Source: Betaproteobacteria bacterium
GTDB taxonomy: Bacteria > Pseudomonadota > Gammaproteobacteria > Burkholderiales > SG8-39
NCBI GenBank assembly: GCA_005881575.1
Contig: VBCA01000044.1
Coordinates: forward strand, 1 to 35,311
Length of the DNA: 35,311 nucleotides
Direction: 5' to 3'
In this document: positions 23,965 to 34,572 of the stretch, in pieces
Layout of the letters: every line of letters begins with the position of its first letter
Numbering within the stretch: position 1 is the first letter of the stretch
Position numbers and translations under genes: made by a program
The notes under the pieces: model-generated
What the model was told of the DNA's origin: nothing
The model's database searches: none
What the model saw: only the letters and a program-made list of their open reading frames with translations

Positions 23965-25074
23965 ATGAATCTGTTGAAGACCCAACGCGAAGCGCTGCTC
24001 GGGCCTCTGCAAGCGGTCACCGGAATAATCGAGCGGCGCCATACACTGCCGATCTTGTCCAACGTTTTACTTTCTAGGACGGACACACACATCGAGTTTG
24101 TCGCTACTGATATCGAGATCGAAATTACGACGAGCATGACTATCGAGGGACCGGGTGAGACCAAGAAATTAACGGTTGGAGCGCGAAAACTCGTCGATAT
24201 CCTACGCGCGCTCCCCGAAGGCTCAGAAGTTACGCTCGCATTGCAGGACAAGAGGCTTCAGGTAAAGTCAGGGAAAAGCCGTTTCAACTTGCAAACGCTC
24301 TCTGCCGAGGATTTTCCGAGGTTGGTGCTGGCCGAAGCTTCGGCGACGAGCCTTTCGGTTCCTCAAAAGCTGCTGAAGGCCCTTCTGGGGCTGGTTCAGT
24401 ACGCCATGGCTCAGCAGGATATCCGCTACTATCTCAATGGCCTGCTCATGGTCGTCGAGGAAGGGCAGCTGAAGCTGGTGGCGACCGATGGTCACCGGTT
24501 GGCCTACGCGAGCCGCGAAGTCGGGGGGAAGAATCTGCCCAAGCAGGAAGTGATACTTCCCCGCAAGACGATTATCGAGCTCTCCAAGCTCCTTGAGGAC
24601 AGCGATGATTCGGTCGCGATCGAATTGTCCTCTGCTCAGGCCAAATTCAAGTTTGGTAACGTAGTGCTCGTGTCGAAGCTCGTAGACGGAAAGTTTCCCG
24701 ACTATGGCCGGGTAATCCCGCAGAACCATCCGAAGAAGTTGAAGCTCGAGCGAATCGCTCTCTTGCAAGCGTTACAGCGGGCGGCGATTCTCACCAGCGA
24801 CAAGTTTCGCGGAGTCCGATGGGTTCTGGGAGACGGAAGTCTTAAGATCAGTTGTAGTAATACCGAGCAGGAGGAAGCTCAGGAAGAGCTCGATGTTCCG
24901 TACAAGGGGGAGACGCTCGACATCGGATTCAATGTCGGCTATCTGGTGGACGTGCTCAACAATCTCGACGTTGCCGAGGTCGAGTGTGGGTTGGGCGATG
25001 CTAATTCGAGCGCACTGTTCACGTTGCCTGGTCGCAACGATTTCAAATACGTCGTGATGCCGATGCGGATCTGA
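23965..25074 (+). CDS. dnaN: DNA polymerase III beta subunit (sliding clamp)
   Basis: This is a protein of 369 residues with three successive clamp domains. Typical parts are RHTLPILSNVLL (about 27-38), ATDIEIEI, TVGARKLVDILRALP, QYAMAQQDIRYYLNGLLM, ATDGHRLAYASRE (about 174-186) and the C-terminal binding cleft sequence VVMPMRI. It forms the ring that tethers polymerase to DNA. AAGGAA stands 6 bases before the ATG. gyrB begins 15 bp after its stop, so the two are likely cotranscribed. Confidence 0.98.
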   Translation: MNLLKTQREALLGPLQAVTGIIERRHTLPILSNVLLSRTDTHIEFVATDIEIEITTSMTIEGPGETKKLTVGARKLVDILRALPEGSEVTLALQDKRLQVKSGKSRFNLQTLSAEDFPRLVLAEASATSLSVPQKLLKALLGLVQYAMAQQDIRYYLNGLLMVVEEGQLKLVATDGHRLAYASREVGGKNLPKQEVILPRKTIIELSKLLEDSDDSVAIELSSAQAKFKFGNVVLVSKLVDGKFPDYGRVIPQNHPKKLKLERIALLQALQRAAILTSDKFRGVRWVLGDGSLKISCSNTEQEEAQEELDVPYKGETLDIGFNVGYLVDVLNNLDVAEVECGLGDANSSALFTLPGRNDFKYVVMPMRI

Positions 25075-25089
25075 ACGAAGAGAAATTAA

Positions 25090-27510
<2,421 letters not shown>

Positions 27511-27515
27511 GGGTT

Positions 27516-27531
27516 GCCCGCGATGGCGGGC
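27516..27531. terminator. Likely bidirectional terminator between gyrB and topB
   Basis: GCCCGC-GATG-GCGGGC forms a perfect 6-bp GC stem with a 4-base loop in the 28-bp gap between the two convergent stops. No T tract follows, so termination efficiency is uncertain. Confidence 0.5.
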
Positions 27532-27538
27532 GCCGTAT

Positions 27539-30118
27539 CTAAGCCGCCTTCTTGCTTCGAACCGCCCGCCGGCGATTGGCAGGTCGCTTCGCGGTCGTCT
27601 TGCTCTCGGCTTTCGGCTTCCCTGGAGTTCTTGGGGGTGCTTCGGCCATTGCAGGTGGGCGCGCGGCAGCCTTCCCTGCGCGAGGCGCGAACTCGAACCC
27701 CACCTTGCCGTCTGCGCCGCGCACTAGGAACGCCGAAAACGGCCTGCCTTTCCGAGAAATGAATCGATGCAAGAGATCGGTCCTTCCCGTGGCGAGCAAC
27801 TTCCGTATCTCCTCGGGCTCAATGGGCCGCTGCAAGATGACGCGCCCGGAGCGAAAGTCACAGTGCCGCTCGGGGTCGACGCTGTTCTCACAGACGTAGG
27901 CCATCGGCTGCTCGAACACTCGACCGCCGCATTTTGGGCAGGGGCCGAGCGGGGTCAGCGCTGAAAAATCCACCTTCGCCGCAGTGCCGTCGGCATCGGC
28001 TTGCCGGCCAAAGTCAAACTCAGCGCGAAACTCGGGCGTAAGCCGCACCATTGCGGCAAACGGTTTGCCGACTCGGCTGCGGAAACCCGTCAAGGGCCCC
28101 ACCGAGCGCTGGGCTATCAGCGTCTCGATTTCCTCGGGGGCGAACTCGCGGCTCGACACGACCTTCCAGATCGCAAAGTCGCACTTCTGGCACTTGAACT
28201 TGCGATAGGTCTCCTGCACCTTGCCGCCGCACTTGGGACACGGAGTCTTCAGGGTGAGGAACACGGTATCGGGGATATCGCCGTTCTTGATGCGCGAAAC
28301 CATCTCACGCGTGAGATCGACGATGTGGTCCATGAACGCGCTGCGCGGAAGATCCCCGTGCTCCATCTGTTTGAGCTTGAATTCCCAGTTCCCGGTGAGC
28401 TCCGGAGAACACAGTTCGTTCACCCCAAAGTGGCGCAACGCGAAGAGGAGCGACGACGCCTTCGGCGTCGGCTGGAGCTCGCGACCGATGCGGTGCACAT
28501 AGTCCTCGTAAATCAGACCCTCGATGATCTGTGCGCGGGTTGCCGGAGTGCCAAGGCCCTTCTCGCTCATGGCCTCGCGCAGTTCCTCGTCCTCGACCAG
28601 TTTTCCGGCGCCTTCCATCGCCGATAGAAGAGTTGCTTCAGTGAAGCGCGCCGGCGGCTTGGTCCGAATGGCGCGAACATCCACCTCGCGAGTGCGCACT
28701 TTCTCTTCGTTCTCGATCGCGACAAGGCTCGGCGACTCGCCCGTTTCGGCCTCCTTGCCGTAGACCTGGAGCCAGCCAGGTTCGGTCATGACCCGGCCCT
28801 CGGTCTTGAACGCTTCGCCCTCGACTCGGGTGATTCGCGTCGTGACGAGATACTCCGCCGCCGGGAAGAACACCGCGAGAAAGCGCTTGACGACCAGATC
28901 GTAGAGCTTCCCTTCCGCCTCGGACAGATGCCCCGGCCTTTGCATCGTGGGGATGATCGCGAAGTGGTCGGAAATCTTCTTGTTGTCGAATATGCGCTTG
29001 TTCGGTTTGACCCAGCCTTTCTTGAGTATCTGAGCCGCGTGGCGCCCATAGCCCGATTTCTGCGCCACGAAGGTGTCAAGCGTCTTCTTCACCGTGCCGA
29101 GATAGTCCTCGGGCAATGCACGCGAATCGGTCCTCGGATAGGTGAGGGCCTTGTGTCTCTCGTAGAGCGCTTGGGCGAGCGCGAGCGTGGTTTTGGCTGA
29201 GAAGCCGAAACGGCCGTTTGCTTCGCGTTGCAGGCTGGTCAAGTCATAGAGAAGGGGCGAAAGCTGCGAGGCGGGCTTCGCCTCCTCGGTGGCTACGCCC
29301 GGCTTTCCCAGGCATTTCGCGCCGATAGCGGCGGCCCGCTTCTCCTCCCACAACCTTTCGGGTCTTGCCTCGGCATCCTCTTTCTCTTTCTGGAAGTTTT
29401 CGTCGAACCAGCGACCGGCGTACTCACCGGCCGCGGCGGCAAACGTGGCGTGGATCTCCCAATAGTCGCGTGGTTTGAAATTGCGTATGCGTTCCTCGCG
29501 CTCGACGAGAATTGCAAGCGTCGGTGTCTGCACACGGCCGACCGTGGTCTTGTAGAAACCACCTTCTTTCGAGTTGAAGGCTGTCATGGCGCGCGTACCG
29601 TTGATGCCGATGAGCCAATCCGATTCGGAGCGGCACAAAGCGGCGTCGGCGAGCGGACGCAACTCACGGTCCTGGCGCAGCTTCTCGAAACCTTCCTTAA
29701 TGGAGCCTTGCGTCATCGACTGCAGCCACAAGCGCTCTATGGGTTTCTTGTTGCCGGCATGTTGAACGATATACCGGAAGATCAACTCGCCTTCCCGGCC
29801 CGCGTCGCACGCGTTTATTACTCCGGCCAGATCCTTACGACGGAGCAGCTTGACGAGGAGCTTGAGACGCTCCTCAGTACGCTCGATCGGCTTGAGATCG
29901 AAATGCGGCGGAATCACCGGAAGGTTGGCAAAAGACCATTTGCCTCGCTTGACCTCGACGCCTTCTGGCGGAACGAGCTCTAGCAGATGGCCGATCGCGG
30001 ACGAAAGTACGTGGTCTCGGCTTTCGTAGTAGTCGCCGTGGCGTGTGAACCCGCCCAAGGTGCGGGCGATATCGTTCGCGACGGAGGGCTTTTCGGCGAT
30101 GATGAGTTTCTTGGCCAC
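27539..30118 (-). CDS. topB: DNA topoisomerase III (type IA)
   Basis: This is a protein of 859 residues, longer than the enterobacterial enzyme of about 650. The Toprim domain begins AKKLIIAEKPSVANDIA and has the acidic motif INACDAGREGELIFR (about 103-117). The active-site tyrosine is in ALTYPRTDSRALP (about 330-342). The C-terminal part holds a CPKCGG...CQKC zinc ribbon, a second CPKCGGRVFEQP...C zinc-type motif, two repeats of the type VGPLTGFRSRVGKPFAAMV and LLHRFISRKGRPFSAFLV (C-terminal repeat domains), and a Lys/Arg-rich tail. It decatenates DNA. GTG 30118 (MAKKLIIAEK) fits the family start best; TTG 30127 is the alternative, and neither has a good Shine-Dalgarno. It is last in the LysM-dprA-smg-topB series. 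Confidence 0.95.
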   Translation of the reverse strand: MAKKLIIAEKPSVANDIARTLGGFTRHGDYYESRDHVLSSAIGHLLELVPPEGVEVKRGKWSFANLPVIPPHFDLKPIERTEERLKLLVKLLRRKDLAGVINACDAGREGELIFRYIVQHAGNKKPIERLWLQSMTQGSIKEGFEKLRQDRELRPLADAALCRSESDWLIGINGTRAMTAFNSKEGGFYKTTVGRVQTPTLAILVEREERIRNFKPRDYWEIHATFAAAAGEYAGRWFDENFQKEKEDAEARPERLWEEKRAAAIGAKCLGKPGVATEEAKPASQLSPLLYDLTSLQREANGRFGFSAKTTLALAQALYERHKALTYPRTDSRALPEDYLGTVKKTLDTFVAQKSGYGRHAAQILKKGWVKPNKRIFDNKKISDHFAIIPTMQRPGHLSEAEGKLYDLVVKRFLAVFFPAAEYLVTTRITRVEGEAFKTEGRVMTEPGWLQVYGKEAETGESPSLVAIENEEKVRTREVDVRAIRTKPPARFTEATLLSAMEGAGKLVEDEELREAMSEKGLGTPATRAQIIEGLIYEDYVHRIGRELQPTPKASSLLFALRHFGVNELCSPELTGNWEFKLKQMEHGDLPRSAFMDHIVDLTREMVSRIKNGDIPDTVFLTLKTPCPKCGGKVQETYRKFKCQKCDFAIWKVVSSREFAPEEIETLIAQRSVGPLTGFRSRVGKPFAAMVRLTPEFRAEFDFGRQADADGTAAKVDFSALTPLGPCPKCGGRVFEQPMAYVCENSVDPERHCDFRSGRVILQRPIEPEEIRKLLATGRTDLLHRFISRKGRPFSAFLVRGADGKVGFEFAPRAGKAAARPPAMAEAPPRTPGKPKAESKTTAKRPANRRRAVRSKKAA

Positions 30119-30261
30119 GGGGAACAAGAGATGGAAGAAGGCAGGCGACGCGATTCAGGGTCGTCTCTACGCGAAGCGCAGAATGATAAGTGTAATCGGA
30201 ACGTGAAGCAAGAAACGGTCGCGCGCGAGGGCCGAGTCCGCCTCGAGACTTCGGCGCGGTA

Positions 30262-30720
30262 CTAGTGCGTCTGGCGCTTCTCGCCGTCGGGTATCAACTC
30301 GTCGAGAATCAGCGCGTCCACGTTGCCTCGGCGCGTCCAAAGCACCATCAGGACGATCACCTTGAGCTTGTCCAAACCTACGACTTCGTTGGGTAAGGCC
30401 ATCCCGCGCTCGATGATAAGTTCGCGCAGCAGGGGGGTGAGGATTTTTGCGCCCTCAAGAAAAGCGATGAAGCCCCGGCTCTCAAGCGACAACTTGGTCG
30501 CTTCGTCCGCGGAATACCCGCGGAAGGATTCTCGGGTGTCGAGAGACTCCGGAAGAGCCTCCTTGGGGAGATCCGTAAGGGTATTCAACCAATCCAGCGC
30601 GTCCTGGATGTCGTCGTTCTCGAAGCCAGCTGCGTGTAATTTGCGCTCAAGCGTATCCTGATCGGGATAAGTTTCGGTCTGGTAGTAATTCTCGAAAAGG
30701 TATACGAGCACGTCGAACAT
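30262..30720 (-). CDS. smg: Smg family protein (DUF494)
   Basis: This protein of 152 residues begins MFDVLVYLFENYYQTETYPDQDTLERKLHAAGFENDDIQDALDWL and contains RGFIAFLEGAKILTPLLRELIIERGMAL, the conserved body of the Smg family. The biochemical function is not established; the gene regularly accompanies dprA in gamma- and betaproteobacteria. Here it lies 13 bp after dprA and 143 bp before topB. GAGGA precedes the ATG by about 10 bases. Confidence 0.92.
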   Translation of the reverse strand: MFDVLVYLFENYYQTETYPDQDTLERKLHAAGFENDDIQDALDWLNTLTDLPKEALPESLDTRESFRGYSADEATKLSLESRGFIAFLEGAKILTPLLRELIIERGMALPNEVVGLDKLKVIVLMVLWTRRGNVDALILDELIPDGEKRQTH

Positions 30721-30733
30721 TCGCTATGAATCC

Positions 30734-31807
30734 TCAGCGGACACGTTGGTATAGACCTCCAGGGAGGCCGGCTACTTTTCCTTCCAGCTCCAACTGCAGC
30801 AGAATGGCCGATACGATTTCGGCCGTCAAGCCACTGCGCGCGATCAAGCCGTCAATATCGCACGGATCGAAACCCATCTTGTCGAGCAGGTCGTGACCTG
30901 CGCTGGGTTCCGGCAACCTCGTTTCGGGTACCCCTGTCGCGCCGAGTTCCTCGAGAACGTCTTGCGCGCTCTCGACCAGCTTCGCGCCCTGCTTGATCAA
31001 CGAATGACAGCCTCTGGAGAGCGGCGAGTGGATCGAGCCAGGGATGGCGAGCACTTCGCGGCCCTGTTCTGCGGCGAGGCGTGCAGTGATGAGCGACCCG
31101 GAATCCAGCGTAGCCTCGACGACTAGACAACCGCGGGCAAGACCCGAGATGAGGCGGTTGCGCCGGGGAAAATTTCCCGCGTTGGGTGGTGTGCCGAGCG
31201 GGAATTCCGACACAAGCGCACCTCGCAACACGATTTCAGCCGCGAGGGGCTCGTTGCGACGCGGATACACGATGTCAATGCCAGTCCCCAGTACCGCGAT
31301 CGTGGATCCTCGTCCCTCCAGGCCGCCAGAGTGTGCTGCGCTGTCCACGCCGATAGCCAAGCCGCTCACGATGACCAGGCCGGCCTCGCTGAACGTTCGC
31401 GCGAAGCTCTGCGCATTCTTCAGCCCCTGAGGTGTCGCGTTTCGGCTTCCGACCACGGCAAGCGCTGGGGAAGAAAGGAGCTTCGCGCTGCCCGCAACAT
31501 AGAGCAAGGCCGGGGGATCGGCGATTTCCAAGAGTTGCCTGGGGTATTCGACGTCGGCAAGCGTCAGAACGCTGTGCTCGGGCTGAGCAGCCCATTGGAG
31601 AGCTTTTTCGATTTCCGAGCCTCTGTTTCGCTCGAGGATGCTCGCTGCGAGCGCTTCAGGCACGACGCGACAGAGTTGCGATCGCGTCGCGCTCAATACG
31701 TTGGTGGGAAGACCGAAGGTGGAAAGGAGGGATCTGAATCTCTGGCCACCGAGCCCGGGGACCAGACTGAGTTCGATCCAGGCTGCAAGGTCGCCTGAAT
31801 CCTTCAT
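30734..31807 (-). CDS. dprA: DNA-processing protein DprA (Smf)
   Basis: This is a protein of 357 residues. An N-terminal helical region (LSLVPGLGGQRFRSLL) is followed by the extended Rossmann fold with VVGSRNATPQG (about 116-126), SGLAIGVDSAAHSGGL, FPRRNRLISGLARGCLVVEA (about 210-229), and a C-terminal winged-helix region (LDKMGFDPCDIDGLIARSGLTAEIVSAILLQLELEGKVAGLPGGLYQR). DprA loads RecA onto incoming single-stranded DNA during natural transformation and protects it. Presence of dprA alone does not prove competence. The ATG is at 31807, 29 bp after the LysM gene's stop. Confidence 0.96.
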   Translation of the reverse strand: MKDSGDLAAWIELSLVPGLGGQRFRSLLSTFGLPTNVLSATRSQLCRVVPEALAASILERNRGSEIEKALQWAAQPEHSVLTLADVEYPRQLLEIADPPALLYVAGSAKLLSSPALAVVGSRNATPQGLKNAQSFARTFSEAGLVIVSGLAIGVDSAAHSGGLEGRGSTIAVLGTGIDIVYPRRNEPLAAEIVLRGALVSEFPLGTPPNAGNFPRRNRLISGLARGCLVVEATLDSGSLITARLAAEQGREVLAIPGSIHSPLSRGCHSLIKQGAKLVESAQDVLEELGATGVPETRLPEPSAGHDLLDKMGFDPCDIDGLIARSGLTAEIVSAILLQLELEGKVAGLPGGLYQRVR

Positions 31808-31836
31808 GCACGAAGCCTCGCAGAACGGGACCGTGA

Positions 31837-32922
31837 TCAGGGGTTCTGAACGATGTCTCCCCCTTGCACCGGCCGAGAACTTTCCATTACTAGCGCGTAA
31901 GAGACCGAGTCGAAGGTACGGAAGACGAACGCCAGACCATAGCGCTCCGGAGGCAGCTGTATCACGGGGGAGCGCTCACGCGATTTCAGATAATCGCTCT
32001 GGTCGTAGACCACGACGTTACGGTACACGGCAAGCACGTGTCCGACCTCCAAACCATGGCGCCTGCCTCTATTGATGGAGATGATCGAGTCGCGCCCGCC
32101 CACACTGGTGGCGAAAGCATCGTAAAGCCCTATGATTCGGCCGCTGACGGCGGAACTCGGCGCATGCGGCACATACTGGGGCATGGTCGGCGGCGGCGCC
32201 GGAATGAGTCGATCTCCTGCAGAAATCTCCTTCTTGGAATTCACGATTTCTACTGTGGCGGGATCGCCCATTCGCGTCACTTGGGCCGTACCCAGGAAGA
32301 CGGCTTCGAACCCCAAAGTCCTCTGGTTGTCGGGGTCGACCAGCGGTTGCCCGGCGCGATAGATCTGCCAAACGGAGGCATCGCTGCCACCAAAACCGCT
32401 GACATAGGCCACATTGCCGGCGCCTAAGTTGACCCGATTTTCCTCGGTAGCGATGATCCGCGGCGCTCTGTCGAGGCCGCCTTCTTCGATGAGCAATGGC
32501 TGTGTCAGAAACGGCTCGATCGACCTGGGCGAAATCGCAGGTATCGCCTCTGACGTCAAGGGCTGGGTGTAGATGCGCGGCAGAAGCTTTTCTCCTCCTG
32601 CAACCCCAAGCCCAGGGCCGGCGCCGGCGCCGGCTTCCGCGATACGCAATTGCGGCGGCGAAACGCTCCGGTCGAGCACGAGGACATCGCCCGGAAAGAT
32701 GTTGTGCGGGTTTCTGATCTGCTCCTGATTCATTCGCCAGATTTCCGGCCAGCGCCATTGATCGCTGAGGAATTTGGTGGCGATGCTCCAAAGCGTATCG
32801 CCCTTTTGCACGACGTAGCGGTCGGGCGCCGTATCCTTTACCTGTAAGTCGCCCTGTGCAAGCGCCAACAAGCCCGCGCTCGCTAGGGCGAGTGCCAGGA
32901 GAGCTGTGATAGACTTTTGCAT
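31837..32922 (-). CDS. Secreted LysM-domain protein
   Basis: This is a protein of 361 residues. A signal peptide MQKSITALLALALASAGLLALAQG is followed by one LysM peptidoglycan-binding domain, DRYVVQKGDTLWSIATKFL through NIFPGDVLVLD (about residues 34-84), with the RWPEIWRMN insertion typical of the longer LysM class. The remaining 270 residues are beta-rich and have no recognised catalytic motif. The position upstream of dprA and divergent to def is common in betaproteobacteria. ATG 32922 is chosen because the signal peptide begins there and GAGG lies 8 bases upstream; the frame is open 10 codons further. It likely acts in the periplasm at the cell wall. Confidence 0.85.
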   Translation of the reverse strand: MQKSITALLALALASAGLLALAQGDLQVKDTAPDRYVVQKGDTLWSIATKFLSDQWRWPEIWRMNQEQIRNPHNIFPGDVLVLDRSVSPPQLRIAEAGAGAGPGLGVAGGEKLLPRIYTQPLTSEAIPAISPRSIEPFLTQPLLIEEGGLDRAPRIIATEENRVNLGAGNVAYVSGFGGSDASVWQIYRAGQPLVDPDNQRTLGFEAVFLGTAQVTRMGDPATVEIVNSKKEISAGDRLIPAPPPTMPQYVPHAPSSAVSGRIIGLYDAFATSVGGRDSIISINRGRRHGLEVGHVLAVYRNVVVYDQSDYLKSRERSPVIQLPPERYGLAFVFRTFDSVSYALVMESSRPVQGGDIVQNP

Positions 32923-32957
32923 GACCGCCTCGTCTGGATTTAGCTGCCGCAATCCCT

Positions 32958-32986
32958 ATATTAGCTTTCGCGGCTTGCATTTTACA
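32958..32986 (-). promoter_or_regulatory. Possible promoter of the LysM-dprA-smg-topB genes
   Basis: On the minus strand, TGTAAA (32986-32981) and TAATAT (32963-32958) are 17 bp apart, placing a start about 28 bases before the LysM ATG. The -10 is good, the -35 weak. This is the 110-bp divergent gap shared with def. Confidence 0.35.
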
Positions 32987-33032
32987 GTCTGCATTAAATT
33001 CTGCATCTAATCCTTTCAATTTGCAAGTATTT

Positions 33033-33536
33033 ATGGCGCTGTTAGATATCCTTCGCTACCCTGATCCGAGGCTCTATAAGAGGGCTGCGCCCGTACTGGA
33101 GGTCGACGAATCGGTTCGCGCCTTGGTCCGGAACATGGCAGAAACCATGTACGCAGCGCCGGGGGTGGGACTCGCGGCGACGCAAGTCGACGTGAACAAA
33201 AGAGTGATCGTCATCGATGCCTCCGAGACGCGAAATGAGCTCCTGGTTTTGATCAATCCGGAGATCCTCAACAGCGAAGGCGTCCAGTATCGTGAGGAGG
33301 GCTGCCTGTCGGTGCCGGGAATATACGAGCCGGTCGAGCGTGCCGAGCGCGTGACGGTGCGTGCGCTTGGCCTGGACGGCGGATCTTTCACCTTCGTCGC
33401 AGAGAAACTCCTCGCGGTCTGCATCCAGCACGAGATGGATCATCTCGAGGGCAAGGTTTTCGTCGATTATCTTTCGCGCCTCAAGCAGCAGCGCATCAAG
33501 GCGAAACTTCAAAAACAGCTCCGCAAGACGGCCTGA
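33033..33536 (+). CDS. def: Peptide deformylase
   Basis: This is a protein of 167 residues with all three catalytic motifs: GVGLAATQ (about 47-54), EEGCLSVPG (cysteine metal ligand, about 90-98) and [14 protein letters not shown] (HExxH, about 131-144). It removes the formyl group from nascent proteins and binds Fe2+ or another divalent metal. ATG 33033 ([14 protein letters not shown]) fits the family start; a TTG at 33021 is open but unlikely. It pairs functionally with fmt, 77 bp downstream. Confidence 0.97.
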   Translation: MALLDILRYPDPRLYKRAAPVLEVDESVRALVRNMAETMYAAPGVGLAATQVDVNKRVIVIDASETRNELLVLINPEILNSEGVQYREEGCLSVPGIYEPVERAERVTVRALGLDGGSFTFVAEKLLAVCIQHEMDHLEGKVFVDYLSRLKQQRIKAKLQKQLRKTA

Positions 33537-33613
33537 AGCGGGTTGGGCTCCTCGTTGTTCGACGACCGCCGGAGCACTGCCTTTCGCGCGAACCCTGAGC
33601 GGGTGCCGCCTCC

Positions 33614-34543
33614 GTGAATGTCTTGTTCGCCGGCACTCCTGAATTTGCGGCACGATGCCTTGAGGCTCTGCTCAAGTCCCGTCATCGCGTGATCGGCGTG
33701 ATCACTCAGCCGGATCGACCTGCCGGGCGTGGTTTCGCGCTCGCGCCATCGCCGGTGAAGAAGCTGGCATCGGCGCGGGGCATTCAGATGACCCAGCCCG
33801 AGAGTCTGCGAGACGCGCAGGCGCAAGCGAAGCTCAAACATTTCCGAGCCGACGTCATCGTGGTTGCCGCTTATGGCTTGATTTTGCCGCGGCCGGTGCT
33901 CGAGCTTCCTCGGGACGGGGCAATCAATATTCACGCGTCCCTGTTGCCGCGATGGCGCGGCGCAACCCCCATTGAGCGGGCAATCCTTGCCGGTGATCGG
34001 CACACCGGCGTGTCGATCATGCAGATGGACGACGGGCTCGACACTGGCCCTGTGCTGATGCAGGAAGAGATTCCAATACTGGAAGACGATACCATGGGGA
34101 CGCTGCGCGATCGGCTCGCGGAACTTGGTGCGAAACTCATAGTGCAAGCTCTGGATGCATTGCAAGCCGGTGTGATCAAGGCGACACCGCAATCGGCCGA
34201 GGGGGTAACGTATGCAGCCAAGCTCGAAAAGCGCGAGGCTCGTGTGGACTGGCGCAAGGGTGCGCTCACCGTGAATCGCCAGGTTCGCGCGCTCAATCCA
34301 TCACCGGGCGCGGATGCACGCGTGCGCCGAGTGGAGCTCAAGATTTGGCGTTGTGCTACCGCAACCGGGCGGGGGAATGCAGGTGAGATACTCAGCATCG
34401 GTCCGGACGGTTTGTGCGTTGCGTGCGGGGAAGGCGCTCTGGTCATAACTGAGTTGCAGCGGTCAGGGGGAAAACGCCTGCGCGCCGCCGACTTTCTCAG
34501 AGGATTTCCGCTTACCGCTGGGGAACGCTTCGATGCCCAGTAG
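33614..34543 (+). CDS. fmt: Methionyl-tRNA formyltransferase
   Basis: This is a protein of 309 residues. The N-terminal formyltransferase domain starts NVLFAGTPEFAARCLEALL and has VITQPDRPAGRGFALAPSPVKKLA, AAYGLILPRPVLELP and the catalytic loop INIHASLLPRWRGATPIERAIL (about 105-126), followed by MDDGLDTGPVL. The C-terminal OB-like domain (about 205-309) binds tRNA. It transfers a formyl group from 10-formyl-tetrahydrofolate to initiator Met-tRNA. The start codon is GTG at 33614, without a clear Shine-Dalgarno. rsmB follows after 29 bp. Confidence 0.96.
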   Translation: MNVLFAGTPEFAARCLEALLKSRHRVIGVITQPDRPAGRGFALAPSPVKKLASARGIQMTQPESLRDAQAQAKLKHFRADVIVVAAYGLILPRPVLELPRDGAINIHASLLPRWRGATPIERAILAGDRHTGVSIMQMDDGLDTGPVLMQEEIPILEDDTMGTLRDRLAELGAKLIVQALDALQAGVIKATPQSAEGVTYAAKLEKREARVDWRKGALTVNRQVRALNPSPGADARVRRVELKIWRCATATGRGNAGEILSIGPDGLCVACGEGALVITELQRSGGKRLRAADFLRGFPLTAGERFDAQ

Positions 34544-34572
34544 CAAGTGGGGTCAAGGGTACTGTGCCTATA

